The notes: generated by a model from the sequence alone, not told the origin. Positions 54,439 to 64,000 are shown, counted from the stretch's first letter. The stretch is 64,000 nucleotides of DNA from Agromyces agglutinans (GCF_009647605.1 NZ_WJIF01000002.1:310001-374000); one strand, 5' to 3'. Numbers and translations: made by a program.

Positions 54439-55566
54439 ATGACGACCGCCACCGCCACCGCCACCGCGGTGCCCGTCCGGGGCGCCGGGGTCGACGCGGC
54501 GCCCGCCCGCGCCACCGCCCAGACGACCGCCATCGCCTTCGAGGACGTGTCGAAGACCTTCGCCGTCGACGGTCGCGAGTTCGACGCGCTGAAGCGAGTG
54601 AACCTGTCCGTCGAACGGGGCGAGATCTTCGGCATCGTCGGGTACTCCGGCGCCGGCAAGTCGACGCTGCTGCGCACGGTCAACGGACTGGACCGCCCCA
54701 CGAGCGGACGCGTCGTCGTCGACGGCCACGACGTCGGCTCGTTGAATCCGCGCGACCTCAGCCGGCTGCGGCAGCGCATCGGCATGATCTTCCAGCAGTT
54801 CAACCTGCTGCAGTCGCGGACCGTGTACCAGAACGTCGCCTACCCGCTGAAGCACGCGGGAGTCCCCAAGGGCGAACTGCTCGACCGGGTGGAGGAACTG
54901 CTCGACTTCGTCGGCCTGGCCGACAAGGCGCTGCAGTACCCCAACCGGCTCTCAGGCGGTCAGAAGCAGCGGGTCGGCATCGCCCGGGCGCTCGCGAACC
55001 GCCCGGACATCCTGATCTCGGACGAGGCGACGAGTGCGCTCGACCCGCAGACGACGGGTGAGGTGCTCGACCTGCTCCAGCGGGTGAATCGCGAGTACGG
55101 GGTGACGATCCTCCTCGTCACGCACGAGATGGACGTCGTGCGACGCATCGCGGACCGCGTCGCCGTGATGCAGCGCGGCGAGATCGTCGAGCACGGCACC
55201 GTCTACGACGTGTTCGCCGATCCGGTGCACCCGACCACCCGCCGGTTCGTCTCGTCGGTGATCTCGCACGAGGCCGCTGAGTCCACGCTCGAGCGCATCC
55301 GCCGCGTGCACGACGGCCGGCTCGTGCGCATCCACGTCGGCGATCGGGGGTCGAACGACCCATTCCTCTCCCGCATCGCCCGCACCCACCGCGTCGACTT
55401 CAACGTCGTCTACGGCGGCGTGAGCGAGCTCCAGTCGCGGCTCTTCGGCACCCTCACCGTCGAACTGCTCGGCGCGGATGCCGATGTCGACGCTGCCGTG
55501 CGCGAACTGGCGGGCATCGTCGAGGTCACGGACGTCGCCATCCGCGAAGGAGCATCCATTGCCTGA
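54439..55566 (+). CDS. metN: MetN-type methionine/organosulfur ABC transporter ATPase
   Basis: A 375-residue ATPase: Walker A GYSGAGKST, Q-loop FQQFNLLQSRTV, signature LSGGQKQR, Walker B LISDEAT, switch His in VTHEMDVVRRIADR. Residues 265-370 form a NIL ligand-sensing domain (LVRIHVGDRGSNDPFLSRIA, then FGTLTVELLGADADVDAAVR), which in MetN mediates inhibition by internal methionine. The first 30 residues are an Ala/Thr-rich tail not found in E. coli. The downstream permease starts at a TTG overlapping its end by eight bases. Confidence 0.93.
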   Translation: MTTATATATAVPVRGAGVDAAPARATAQTTAIAFEDVSKTFAVDGREFDALKRVNLSVERGEIFGIVGYSGAGKSTLLRTVNGLDRPTSGRVVVDGHDVGSLNPRDLSRLRQRIGMIFQQFNLLQSRTVYQNVAYPLKHAGVPKGELLDRVEELLDFVGLADKALQYPNRLSGGQKQRVGIARALANRPDILISDEATSALDPQTTGEVLDLLQRVNREYGVTILLVTHEMDVVRRIADRVAVMQRGEIVEHGTVYDVFADPVHPTTRRFVSSVISHEAAESTLERIRRVHDGRLVRIHVGDRGSNDPFLSRIARTHRVDFNVVYGGVSELQSRLFGTLTVELLGADADVDAAVRELAGIVEVTDVAIREGASIA

Positions 55567-56230
55567 GACCGATTTCTCGACCCTGTTGCCGAAGATCTGG
55601 AATGCGCTCCTCGAGACGCTCGTCATGGTCACCGGCGCCTTCATCGCCGCCGCCGTGCTCGGTGTGCTGCTCGGGCACGTGGTCTATGCGACCCGAGCCG
55701 GCAATCTCCTGCAGAACGCGACGGTGTTCACCGTCATCAACGCGGTCGTGAACATCGTGCGTCCGGTGCCCTTCATCATCGTCGCGGTCGCCCTCATCCC
55801 CGTGACCCGGATCGTGATGGGCAGCAGCATCGGACCGGTTGCCGCGATCTTCCCGCTCGCCCTGGTCGCCAGTGTGGCGATCGCGCGCATCGCGGAGTCG
55901 AACCTCGTCGCCGTCGACCCGGGCGTCGTCGAGGCCGGTGCGGCGATGGGCGTCCGACCGTGGCGCGTGCTCTTCACCATCGTGATCCCGGAGGCGCTCG
56001 GCCCGCTCGCCCTCGGGCTGACCTACATCTTCGTCGCCCTCGTCGACGCGACCGCGGTCGCCGGCGTGATCGGCGGCGGCGGCCTCGGCAACCTCGCGAT
56101 GACCTACGGCTACCAGCGCTTCGACTGGGTGACGATGTTCATCGTCATCGCCGTGCTCATCGCGATCGTCCAGCTCGCCCAGTTCGCGGGCAACCGCATC
56201 GCCCGCCTCGTGATGCACGAGGGCAGGTGA
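55559..56230 (+). CDS. metI: MetI-type ABC transporter permease
   Basis: A 223-residue permease with five helices, the MetI size. The docking loop is VDPGVVEAGAAMGVRPWRVL, and DATAVAGVIGGGGLGNLAMT is the classic terminal motif. I chose the TTG giving LPETDFSTLLPKIWNALLET because GAAGGA sits eight bases upstream; an ATG upstream in frame would run inside metN with no ribosome site. Its stop overlaps the next gene start (TGATG). Confidence 0.9.
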   Translation: MPETDFSTLLPKIWNALLETLVMVTGAFIAAAVLGVLLGHVVYATRAGNLLQNATVFTVINAVVNIVRPVPFIIVAVALIPVTRIVMGSSIGPVAAIFPLALVASVAIARIAESNLVAVDPGVVEAGAAMGVRPWRVLFTIVIPEALGPLALGLTYIFVALVDATAVAGVIGGGGLGNLAMTYGYQRFDWVTMFIVIAVLIAIVQLAQFAGNRIARLVMHEGR

Positions 56231-57462
56231 TGCGGGTGCCGACCTTCGATGAGGCCGCCTTCCGTGCGGCGGTCGACGCATTCGCACCCGGCGCGGCCGA
56301 GCGCGAGCGCGACCGGACCCTGCTCTTCGCCGAGGTGTCCCGCCTGCAGGAGCTCGGCTTCGGCGCGCAGCGGCTGCCTGCCGAGCTCGGCGGTCCCGAC
56401 GAGGCCTTCGAGGCGGTCATCGCCCGACTCATCGACCTCGCCGCCGCCGACTCGAACCTCGCGCACGTGCAACGAGGCCACCTCGCGTTCGTGGAGGCCC
56501 TGCGCCTCGACTCGGTGCCCGAGGCCGACCTGCGCGAGCAGGCTCCGCGTCTGCGCACCTGGGCCGGACGCATCCTCGCCGGGGAGTTCGTCGGCAATGC
56601 CCAGTCGGAGCGGCAACTGCTCGGTGAACTCGGGACGCGGCTCCAACGCGATGACCACGGGCTTCGGCTCACCGGGCGCAAGTACTACACGACGGGCTCG
56701 ATCTACGCGGACTGGATCCACCTCTCGGCGCTCGAGGGCGACGAGCGCGTCGCGGTCACCGTCTCGGCACGGCAGCCGGGTGTTCGGACCATCGACGACT
56801 GGGACGGCTTCGGCCAACCGCTGACGGGGAGCGGCACGACCGTGTTCGACGGGGCGGTGGTCGACGCCGCCGAGGTGAGCTCGGCCGGCGATCCGTCCCG
56901 CTGGACGCTCATCGGCGCGGTCTTCCAGCTGGTGCTGCTCGCGGTGGTCGCGGGCATCGCGCGGCGCGCCCTCGACGACACCGTCGAGTACGTACGGCCC
57001 CGCGAACGCACCTTCGGCTATCCGGGCGCCCGCCCGCCACGAAACGACCCGCTGGTGCAGGCGCAGCTCGGACGGCTCTCGGCCGCGTCCGCCGCCGCTC
57101 GCGCCGTCGTGCTCGACGCGGGCCGTACCCTCGGGGCGGTCCTCGAGCGCACCCGCGCCGGGACCGCGGGGCCGACCGAGGCGCGCGACGCGCAGCTGCA
57201 GGTCTTCCGCGCCCAGCACACCGTGCCGGCCCTGGTGCTCGACGTCCTGACGGAGCTGTTCGAGGTCGGCGGAGCCTCCGCCGTCGGCACCGGCCGCGCG
57301 CTCGATCGGCACTGGCGCAACGTCCGGACGATCGCCTCGCACAATCCCACGGCGCAGCGCCTCGCCGCGCTCGGCCAGTTCGAGCTCGATGGCACGCTCC
57401 CCGACTGGCAGGCCCCTGGGGCGCCCCAAGCCGCGGAGGTTCGAGAGGCGGCGCTCCGATGA
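56230..57462 (+). CDS. DszC/SfnB-like FMN-dependent monooxygenase, first copy
   Basis: A 410-residue acyl-CoA dehydrogenase-fold protein. LTGRKYYTTGSIYADWIHLS and WDGFGQPLTGSGTTVFDGAV are hallmarks of flavin monooxygenases of the DszC/SfnB type, which use reduced FMN, not acyl-CoA. The DRHWRNVRTIASHNPTAQRL tail is also typical. In a row after MetNIQ-type genes it likely oxidises an imported thioether or sulfone so that sulfur can be released. It is coupled to metI and overlaps the second copy (ATGA). A flavin reductase is not encoded nearby. Confidence 0.85.
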   Translation: MRVPTFDEAAFRAAVDAFAPGAAERERDRTLLFAEVSRLQELGFGAQRLPAELGGPDEAFEAVIARLIDLAAADSNLAHVQRGHLAFVEALRLDSVPEADLREQAPRLRTWAGRILAGEFVGNAQSERQLLGELGTRLQRDDHGLRLTGRKYYTTGSIYADWIHLSALEGDERVAVTVSARQPGVRTIDDWDGFGQPLTGSGTTVFDGAVVDAAEVSSAGDPSRWTLIGAVFQLVLLAVVAGIARRALDDTVEYVRPRERTFGYPGARPPRNDPLVQAQLGRLSAASAAARAVVLDAGRTLGAVLERTRAGTAGPTEARDAQLQVFRAQHTVPALVLDVLTELFEVGGASAVGTGRALDRHWRNVRTIASHNPTAQRLAALGQFELDGTLPDWQAPGAPQAAEVREAALR

Positions 57463-58691
57463 CGCTCACCGAGAGGCTGCCGCCCGTTTCCGGCGAGGGC
57501 CGTTCCGGCACGCTCGTGGAACGGTTCGCCGCGCTGTTCGACGAGCTCGGCGAAGGCGCCGTCGCGCGCGAGCGCGACCGTCGGCTGCCCCATGCCGAGG
57601 TGGCGCGGCTCCGCGACGCCGGCTTCACGAAGGTGACGCTGCCCGTCGAGTTCGGCGGCGACGGTGCCTCGCACGCCGAGTTCTTCGACCTGCTCGCCGA
57701 GCTGGCACGCCGCGATCCCAACCTCGCCCAGCTCTTCCGCTCGCACTTCGCCTTCGTCGACCGGACGGCGCTCGCAGCCGCCTCGCGGGAGCGGGACGCC
57801 CGCTTGCGGCTCGTCGCCGAGGGACTCGTCATCGGGAACGCCTCCCACGAGCGCTCCGCGGCGAAGGTCGGCTCGTTGTCGACGAAGCTGACCCTCGCGG
57901 CCGACGGCGGTCTCCGGCTGAGTGGAACGAAGCACTACAGCACGGGCACCCTGTTCGCCGACCTCGTCTCAGTGACCGCCGAAGACGACGACGGCGAGCA
58001 GGTCGCGGTGCTCGTCCGCGCGGATGCGCCCGGCGTCGACCGGGTCGACGACTGGAACGGATTCGGGCAGCGGCTCACCGGCAGCGGAACCACCGTCTTC
58101 GACGGCGTGCGGGTCGATCCGGGCGAGGTGTCGCGCGTCGGCGACCGTCGGCCCTCGCACGGATCGGCCTACGTGCAGCTCGTGCTGCTCGCCGTGGTCT
58201 CCGGGATCGGCCGTGCGGTCGTGGACGATGCCGTGCGCTTCGTGCGCGCCCGCACCCGCGTCTACAGCCACGGCAGCGGTTCGACCTCCTCGGCGGACCC
58301 CATCGTGCAGGAGACCATCGGCGAGCTCGACGCACTCGCCTTCGCGGCCGACGCCGCCGTGGGCGCGCTCGCCGCCGGGCTCGACCGCTCGACCGCGGCG
58401 CAACTCGCCGGCGTCGACGATGCCGCACTGCGACCCATTATCGAGCGGCTCGACGCCGACACCGCACGAGCACAGCTCGTGGTGCTGCCGAGCGTCCTCG
58501 ACGCGGCGACGAAGCTCTTCGAGGTCGGCGGCGCGAGCGCCACCGACTCCGACCTCGCCCTCGATCGGCACTGGCGCAACGCCCGCACGATCGCCTCGCA
58601 CAATCCGGCGCGGTACAAGGCGCGCGCCCTCGGCGAACTCCGGCTCGCCGGAACGCCGGTGACCGGATGGTGGAGCACGGGCGAATCCTGA
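57459..58691 (+). CDS. DszC/SfnB-like FMN-dependent monooxygenase, second copy
   Basis: A 410-residue paralogue, exactly the same length as the first copy. It shares LSGTKHYSTGTLFADLVSVT, WNGFGQRLTGSGTTVFDGVR and the DRHWRNARTIASHNPARYKA tail, but differs in the N-terminal third and in the loop around residues 260-300. The pair arose by tandem duplication and has diverged, so each may take a different sulfur substrate or successive oxidation step. Start overlaps the first copy. Function as monooxygenase is inferred from family. Confidence 0.85.
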   Translation: MTLTERLPPVSGEGRSGTLVERFAALFDELGEGAVARERDRRLPHAEVARLRDAGFTKVTLPVEFGGDGASHAEFFDLLAELARRDPNLAQLFRSHFAFVDRTALAAASRERDARLRLVAEGLVIGNASHERSAAKVGSLSTKLTLAADGGLRLSGTKHYSTGTLFADLVSVTAEDDDGEQVAVLVRADAPGVDRVDDWNGFGQRLTGSGTTVFDGVRVDPGEVSRVGDRRPSHGSAYVQLVLLAVVSGIGRAVVDDAVRFVRARTRVYSHGSGSTSSADPIVQETIGELDALAFAADAAVGALAAGLDRSTAAQLAGVDDAALRPIIERLDADTARAQLVVLPSVLDAATKLFEVGGASATDSDLALDRHWRNARTIASHNPARYKARALGELRLAGTPVTGWWSTGES

Positions 58692-58748
58692 CGTCCGACC
58701 GCCCGTCGTTCGACCCGGGCGTGGTCACGCACGGCGTAGCCTCGTCAC

Positions 58749-59456
58749 GTGGTCGCACACGAGAACGAACCCCCGACGACGGCGCGCGAGCAGCTGGCGG
58801 CGCTCGCCTCGACCGACGGCGGCCTCGGCCCGTGGATCGCGGAGGCACCGGCGAACCCCGACTCGCGCCCGGCCGCGGTGCTCCTCCTCTTCGGGGTGCT
58901 CGACGGCCGGCCCAGCGACCACGACGCGCAGGTCCGCGCGGTCTCGAGCGACCTCGACGTGCTGCTGCTCTCGCGCGCAGCGACCCTGCGTTCGCACGCC
59001 GGGCAGGTCGCGTTCCCGGGCGGCCGCATCGACCCGGGCGACGACGGTCCGATCGGCGCCGCCCTGCGCGAGGCGCGCGAGGAGACCGGGCTCGACACCG
59101 CGGGCGTCGAGGTGCTCGGCACGCTCGACGAGCTGCCGCTGCCGTACTCGCAGCACCTCGTGACGCCCGTGATCGGCTGGTGGCGGCAGCAGTCGCCAGT
59201 GCGCGTGGTCGACGTCGCCGAGTCCGCCGATGTGTTCCGAGCGCCGGTCGCCGACCTGCTCGCCGCGGCGAACCGCCGCACGACGGTGTTCCGCCGCGAC
59301 GGTGAGGAGTGGCGCGGGCCGGGCTTCCTGGTCGCCGGCTCGGCCGGGACGCACGTCGTGTGGGGGTTCACCGCGCTCGTGCTCGACACCCTGTTCGACC
59401 GGCTCGGCTGGACCGAGCCCTGGGATCGCGAGCGCGAGATCGAGCTCGAGCCGTAG
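58749..59456 (+). CDS. NUDIX hydrolase, probable CoA diphosphatase
   Basis: A 235-residue NUDIX protein. SRAATLRSHAGQVAFPGGRI is the motif shared with CoA-pyrophosphatases (NudL/YeaB class), and the NUDIX box is GAALREAREETGL (REAREETGL core); the position of the first Glu is Asp, as is usual in this group. It splits CoA into 3',5'-ADP and 4'-phosphopantetheine. Start is a GTG in a 57-base gap after the monooxygenases. A repeat hairpin follows its end. Confidence 0.88.
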   Translation: MVAHENEPPTTAREQLAALASTDGGLGPWIAEAPANPDSRPAAVLLLFGVLDGRPSDHDAQVRAVSSDLDVLLLSRAATLRSHAGQVAFPGGRIDPGDDGPIGAALREAREETGLDTAGVEVLGTLDELPLPYSQHLVTPVIGWWRQQSPVRVVDVAESADVFRAPVADLLAAANRRTTVFRRDGEEWRGPGFLVAGSAGTHVVWGFTALVLDTLFDRLGWTEPWDREREIELEP

Positions 59457-59476
59457 GTCGGGATTCCCGCGCGCCC

Positions 59477-59558
59477 GTCGGTCGAGGAGCGACGAAGGAG
59501 CGTATCGAGACCACGTCACCGGGTCTCGATACGGCGCTGGCGCGCCTCCTCGACCGAC
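59477..59558. repeat. Imperfect intergenic inverted repeat of the GGTCTCGATACG type
   Basis: Arms at 59477-59512 and 59522-59558 pair over 13 bp at the base (GTCGGTCGAGGAG) and 12 bp at the top (CGTATCGAGACC), with an internal mismatch region and a nine-base loop. The element lies between convergent NUDIX and HAD genes. A single arm of the same type occurs at 35839-35883. I recall this kind of repeat as dispersed in Microbacteriaceae genomes. Confidence 0.75.
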
Positions 59559-59575
59559 GCGGTGGAGGCGCCGGC

Positions 59576-60373
59576 CTACAGCTCGGTCTCGGCGGGCTCG
59601 GCCACGACGAGTTCGTGCACGCCCGTGAGCACCTCGTCGGGGCGGAACGGGTAGCGCTCGATCTCGCGCCGGTCGCTGATGCCGGTCAGCACGAGCACGG
59701 TGTGCAGGCCCGCCTCGATGCCCGCGACGATGTCGGTGTCCATGCGGTCGCCGATCATCGCGGTGTTCTCGGAGTGCGCGCCGATCTTGTTGAGCGCCGA
59801 CCGGAACATCATCGGGTTGGGCTTGCCCACCACGTACGGCTCCTTGCCCGTCGCCTTCGTGATGAGCGCGGCGATCGCCCCGGTCGCCGGCAGCGGTCCG
59901 TCGGCGCTCGGGCCCGTGGCATCCGGATTGGTGACGATGAATCGCGCGCCCGCGCCGATCAGCCGGATCGCCTTGGTGATCGCGTCGAACGAGTAGTTGC
60001 GCGTCTCGCCGACGACGACGAAGTCGGGGTTCGTCTCCGTCATGATGTAGCCGGCCTCGTGCAGCGCCGTGAGGATGCCGGCCTCGCCGATCACGAACGC
60101 CGAGCCGCCGGGCAGCTGCTGCTTGAGGAAGTCGGCCGTCGCGAGCGCCGAGGTCCACAGCCGGTCCTCGGGGACGTTCAGGCCCGATGCGCGAAGCCTC
60201 GCCGAGAGGTCGCGCGCGGTGAAGATCGAATTGTTGGTGAGTACGAGGTAGGGCGTGCCCGCGTCCTCCCACTGCTGCAGCAGGTCGGCGGCGCCCGGCA
60301 GCGCGTGGTTCTCGTGCACGAGAACGCCGTCCATGTCGGTCAGCCAGCACTCGACCTCGTCGCGTCGTCCCAT
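59576..60373 (-). CDS. HAD-superfamily phosphatase, NagD type (IIA)
   Basis: A 265-residue phosphatase. The nucleophile motif is WLTDMDGVLVHENHALPGA (DxDGV), motif II LVLTNNSIF, and the C2 cap then KPNPMMFRSALNKIG and the metal motif IGDRMDTDIVAGIEAG. NagD enzymes hydrolyse small phosphates such as UMP, glycerol-phosphate or phosphoglycolate. The ATG giving MGRRDEVE is used; a further upstream ATG is possible but adds no conserved residues. It lies 64 bases from the MntR-like regulator end. Confidence 0.88.
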   Translation of the reverse strand: MGRRDEVECWLTDMDGVLVHENHALPGAADLLQQWEDAGTPYLVLTNNSIFTARDLSARLRASGLNVPEDRLWTSALATADFLKQQLPGGSAFVIGEAGILTALHEAGYIMTETNPDFVVVGETRNYSFDAITKAIRLIGAGARFIVTNPDATGPSADGPLPATGAIAALITKATGKEPYVVGKPNPMMFRSALNKIGAHSENTAMIGDRMDTDIVAGIEAGLHTVLVLTGISDRREIERYPFRPDEVLTGVHELVVAEPAETEL

Positions 60374-60437
60374 GCGTCCAGCGTAGAGGGCGGGCATGTC
60401 GGGCCGGTGACGGCCGCGTGACGGGCGGCTCGCGGGC

Positions 60438-61094
60438 CTACGCGCTCAGCCAGATGCCGCGGGCCGCCTCGGCGGCGACCTCGACGGGGCGGGCGTCGAC
60501 GGAGATCCGCACGGCGTCGGCCGAGGCATCCGTCACCGCGATCTCGACGCCGGGGCCGACGCCCGCCGCCTCGAGGTCGCGCAGTACGTCGGGATCGCGA
60601 TCGGAGATGCGGATGACGCGGCCCGTGTGCCCCGCGGGCGCATCGGCCAGCAGCACGAACGCCTCGACGGCGATCGACCCGTCGGCGGCGGGGATGGCGT
60701 CGCCGTGCGGATCGCGGGCCGGGCGCCCGAGTCGCGCGTCGATCGCCTCGAGCAGCCGGTCGCTGACCGCGTGCTCGAGCACCTCGGCCTCGTCGTGGAC
60801 CTCGTGCCAGCCGTATCCCATCTCGCGCACGAGCCAGGTCTCGATCAGCCGGTGCCGGCGCACGACCGCGAGTGCGCGCGCGCGCCCGGCGTCGGTGAGC
60901 CGCAGCGGGCCGTAGGGCACGTGCGCGATCAGCCCGGCGGCGGCCATCTTCTTGACCATCTCGGTGACCGACGAGGGCGCGACGCCGAGTCGGTCGGCGA
61001 GCACCTTGGGCGTGATGGGGTCGGGTTGCCACTCGGTGTGCGCGTACACCGTCTTGAGGTAGTCCTCGATCGCGGGATTCTTGCTGGCCGGCAT
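60438..61094 (-). CDS. DtxR/MntR-family metal-dependent regulator
   Basis: A 218-residue regulator. The winged helix DRLGVAPSSVTEMVKKMAAA is followed by the metal-binding dimerisation domain with RHRLIETWLVREMGYGWHEV, HDEAEVLEHAVSD and an FeoA/SH3-like C-terminal domain. The WHEVHDEAEVLEHAVSD stretch carries the His and Glu ligands. An Nramp transporter lies 2.2 kb away; manganese control is likely. It diverges from a MFS exporter with a 107-base gap that belongs mainly to the TetR system. Confidence 0.88.
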   Translation of the reverse strand: MPASKNPAIEDYLKTVYAHTEWQPDPITPKVLADRLGVAPSSVTEMVKKMAAAGLIAHVPYGPLRLTDAGRARALAVVRRHRLIETWLVREMGYGWHEVHDEAEVLEHAVSDRLLEAIDARLGRPARDPHGDAIPAADGSIAVEAFVLLADAPAGHTGRVIRISDRDPDVLRDLEAAGVGPGVEIAVTDASADAVRISVDARPVEVAAEAARGIWLSA

Positions 61095-61129
61095 CGGGCT
61101 CAGGATATCGGGGATCGGGGACGGGGCTC

Positions 61130-61176
61130 TTGTCGAACACGCGTGTTCATGTTAGCTTTCGCGAACACGACTGTTC
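61130..61176 (+). promoter_or_regulatory. Promoter of the MFS exporter with two TetR operators
   Basis: GAACACGCGTGTTC (61135-61148) is a perfect palindrome and GAACACGACTGTTC (61163-61176) a near-perfect repeat, 28 bases apart. A possible -35 TTGTCG (61130-61135) and -10 TAGCTT (61153-61158) with a 17-base spacer place the first operator in the spacer and the second just downstream of -10, a layout for repression. A third copy precedes the tetR gene. Confidence 0.7.
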
Positions 61177-61201
61177 GAGTTACTCGGGAGGGAGTACTCA
61201 G

Positions 61202-62593
<1,392 letters not shown>

Positions 62594-62626
62594 CGGCGCC
62601 GCGGGGCTTCGCGCGATGGCCGCGTC

Positions 62627-62650
62627 GCCGGCCTCTATCGAGAGGTCGGC
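62627..62650. terminator. Hairpin between convergent exporter and repressor genes
   Basis: GCCGGCCTCT and AGAGGTCGGC pair over 10 bp with one G-U, loop ATCG. It overlaps the tetR stop codon and lies 34 bases after the exporter stop, so it can end both transcripts. Confidence 0.5.
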
Positions 62651-63222
62651 GATGCGAGCAGGGCGAGTGCGGTGTCGCGGACGAGCCTCGGGGCCTCGTC
62701 CGCGTCGAGCTCGCCGCGATGCACCGAGCCCGACGCGGCGTGCAGCACCGCTTGGATCGCCGTGATCTGCCACTCGACCGGCATGTCGGCACGGAATCGG
62801 CCTGCACGGCGGCCGCGTTCCACGAGAGCGCGCGCCCGCTCGTGCAGCCCCACGTGCGCACGACGCATCGCCTCGGGTGGAAGCACCTGACCGGCGGCGA
62901 CGACGATCCCGCCGAATCGATGCGTCAGGTGCCAGGTCGTCTCGAGCAGTCGTGCCATCGCCTCGCCCGCGTCGCCGCTCAGGTCGATGTCGCTCAGCGC
63001 CGCCTCGGTCTGGGCGACGGCGCGGGTGGCGACTTCGGTGACGAGGGCGGTACGCGAGTCGAAGTGGCCGTACAACGTCACTCGACCGACCCCGGCGGCC
63101 TTCGCGATCTCCTGGACGCTGGCGTCGGGGTCGACGGCCAGGAGAGCCGTGGCCGCCTCGATGATGGCCTCGATGTTCCGTCGCGCATCCGCGCGCTTCG
63201 GCGGTGCAGTGGTCGTGGACAC
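62635..63222 (-). CDS. TetR-family repressor of the MFS exporter
   Basis: A 195-residue regulator. The helix-turn-helix reads VQEIAKAAGVGRVTLYGHFD (about residues 38-57); the C-terminal ligand-binding part is helical, with THRFGGIVVAAGQVLPPEAM. The start is the GTG with AAGGGG upstream; further upstream codons run into the operator. It converges with the exporter. A 14-base site matching the exporter operators lies 15 bases before the start, so it also represses itself. Confidence 0.88.
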   Translation of the reverse strand: MSTTTAPPKRADARRNIEAIIEAATALLAVDPDASVQEIAKAAGVGRVTLYGHFDSRTALVTEVATRAVAQTEAALSDIDLSGDAGEAMARLLETTWHLTHRFGGIVVAAGQVLPPEAMRRAHVGLHERARALVERGRRAGRFRADMPVEWQITAIQAVLHAASGSVHRGELDADEAPRLVRDTALALLASPTSR

Positions 63223-63236
63223 GGAAGCCCCTTCCT

Positions 63237-63250
63237 GTACAGCTGTGTTC
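63237..63250 (-). promoter_or_regulatory. TetR operator in front of the repressor gene
   Basis: Read on the minus strand this is GAACACAGCTGTAC, one base away from the GAACAC-n2/3-TGTTC pattern of the two exporter operators. It sits 15 bases before the repressor start, where it would block its transcription. Confidence 0.6.
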
Positions 63251-63318
63251 AGCTTAGTCCGCGCCGGCCCGAGCGGGCCGCGGCGGAGGGTGCGCCGCGG
63301 CACGTGTGGCCCCTCGCC

Positions 63319-64000
63319 TCAGGCGCCCGTGAGCACGAGCCAGAGCAGCATCCCGTTCAGCGTGATCAGGAACACGGATGCCGCGACGCCCGCGGCCGTC
63401 GTCGCCCAGTGGTTGCGCCAGCGGCCGAGGAGGCCCTGCTTCGCCGTCAGCCAGACGAGCGGCACGAGCGCGAACGGGATGCCGAAGCTCAGCACGACCT
63501 GGCTGAGCACCAGCGAGAGCGTCGGGTCGAAGCCGAGGGCGAGAATCGCGAGCGCGGGCACGAGCGTCACCAGACGGCGCAGCAGCAGCGGGATGCGCAC
63601 CCGCAGCAGCCCGTGCATGATCTCGGCGCCCGCGTAGGCGCCGACCGACGTCGACGCGAGGCCCGAGGCCAGCAGCCCCACCGCGAAGAGGGTGGCGATG
63701 ACGGGGCCGAGTGCCGCGTCGAGTGCCGCGTAGGCGCCCTCGAGGCTGTCGGTGCCCGGAACGCCCGCCAGGTTCACGGCCGCGAGCAGCAGGATGCAGA
63801 GGTTCACGGTGCCGGCGATCGCCATCGCGATCGTGACATCCCACCGCGTCGCGCGCAGCAGCGCGTCGGTCGGGAGGCGCGTCGCCGTGCCCGGCAGCAG
63901 TTCGGGAGCGTCGGTTCCGCGGGTGATGCGGAGCCACGAGGGGCCCCGGACGGCGCCGGTCGAGGGGATGCCTCGGGCCGAGGCATCCGCACCGCCGGCC
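63319..64000 (-). CDS. mntH: Nramp-family divalent metal transporter (MntH), C-terminal part
   Basis: The last 227 codons of a gene that continues beyond the right edge. The region begins with a soluble loop and TDALLRATRWDVTIAMAIAG, as in MntH, then six predicted helices including GLLASGLASTSVGAYAGAEI and LSQVVLSFGIPFALVPLVWL, matching Nramp helices 7-11. The substrate motif region (DPGN) would be outside the window. Nramp proteins import manganese or iron with protons. A DtxR/MntR-type regulator gene lies 2.2 kb to the left and may control it. Confidence 0.85.
   Translation of the reverse strand, partial: AGGADASARGIPSTGAVRGPSWLRITRGTDAPELLPGTATRLPTDALLRATRWDVTIAMAIAGTVNLCILLLAAVNLAGVPGTDSLEGAYAALDAALGPVIATLFAVGLLASGLASTSVGAYAGAEIMHGLLRVRIPLLLRRLVTLVPALAILALGFDPTLSLVLSQVVLSFGIPFALVPLVWLTAKQGLLGRWRNHWATTAAGVAASVFLITLNGMLLWLVLTGA

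Overview
The window is a gene-dense chromosomal segment from a very GC-rich actinobacterium. Its F420 genes, LLM-class enzymes, eukaryotic-type kinase, septum-formation protein and many GTG starts fit the Microbacteriaceae (an Agromyces- or Leifsonia-like organism is my best guess). I see no phage, transposase, plasmid, CRISPR or RNA genes. No gene-free stretch exceeds about 280 bases.

Layout. 1-1242: the start of a sulfonate/nitrate-type ABC transporter. 1406-8931: a LacI-controlled carbohydrate locus with a perfect operator, a three-gene sugar ABC importer lacking its own ATPase, a GH130 mannoside phosphorylase/hydrolase and a secreted putative glycosidase. 8939-15797: housekeeping and unassigned genes (GNAT, FAH-family enzyme, SDR, Ser/Thr kinase with a coupled lipoprotein, Vgb-like lyase, exonuclease III, DUF6328). 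15910-19577: coenzyme F420 genes (cofE, an LLM oxidoreductase, cofC, F420-dependent glucose-6-phosphate dehydrogenase). 19589-25357: gamma-glutamyltransferase, a kinase-like protein with a broken P-loop, and an ABC exporter with a LolA-like partner. 25380-29682: a FecBCD-type importer next to cofD, matching the proposed F420-precursor transporter. 29745-31832: a rhomboid-like membrane domain fused to a lysyl-phosphatidylglycerol-synthase-type domain.

31892-43553 is the most interesting part. A MocR regulator diverges from a nine-gene run: beta-ureidopropionase, dihydropyrimidinase/hydantoinase, an F420-type LLM oxidoreductase, a four-gene NMT1/ThiY-type importer, a class III aminotransferase and a methylmalonate-semialdehyde-type dehydrogenase. 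This is the whole reductive pyrimidine route except its normal first enzyme, and the LLM protein sits where that enzyme would be. Together with the F420 genes nearby, it suggests a deazaflavin-dependent first step.

43687-52923: enoyl-CoA hydratase, a LysR regulator, small membrane proteins, a ThrE-type exporter, and an overlapping operon of pyrE, a 1003-residue septum-formation protein, ribokinase and nucleoside hydrolase. 53387-58691: a MetNIQ-type importer followed by two tandem DszC/SfnB-like flavin monooxygenases, probably for organosulfur use. 58749-64000: NUDIX hydrolase, HAD phosphatase, a DtxR/MntR regulator, a TetR-controlled MFS exporter with three matching operators, and the C-terminal part of an Nramp metal transporter.
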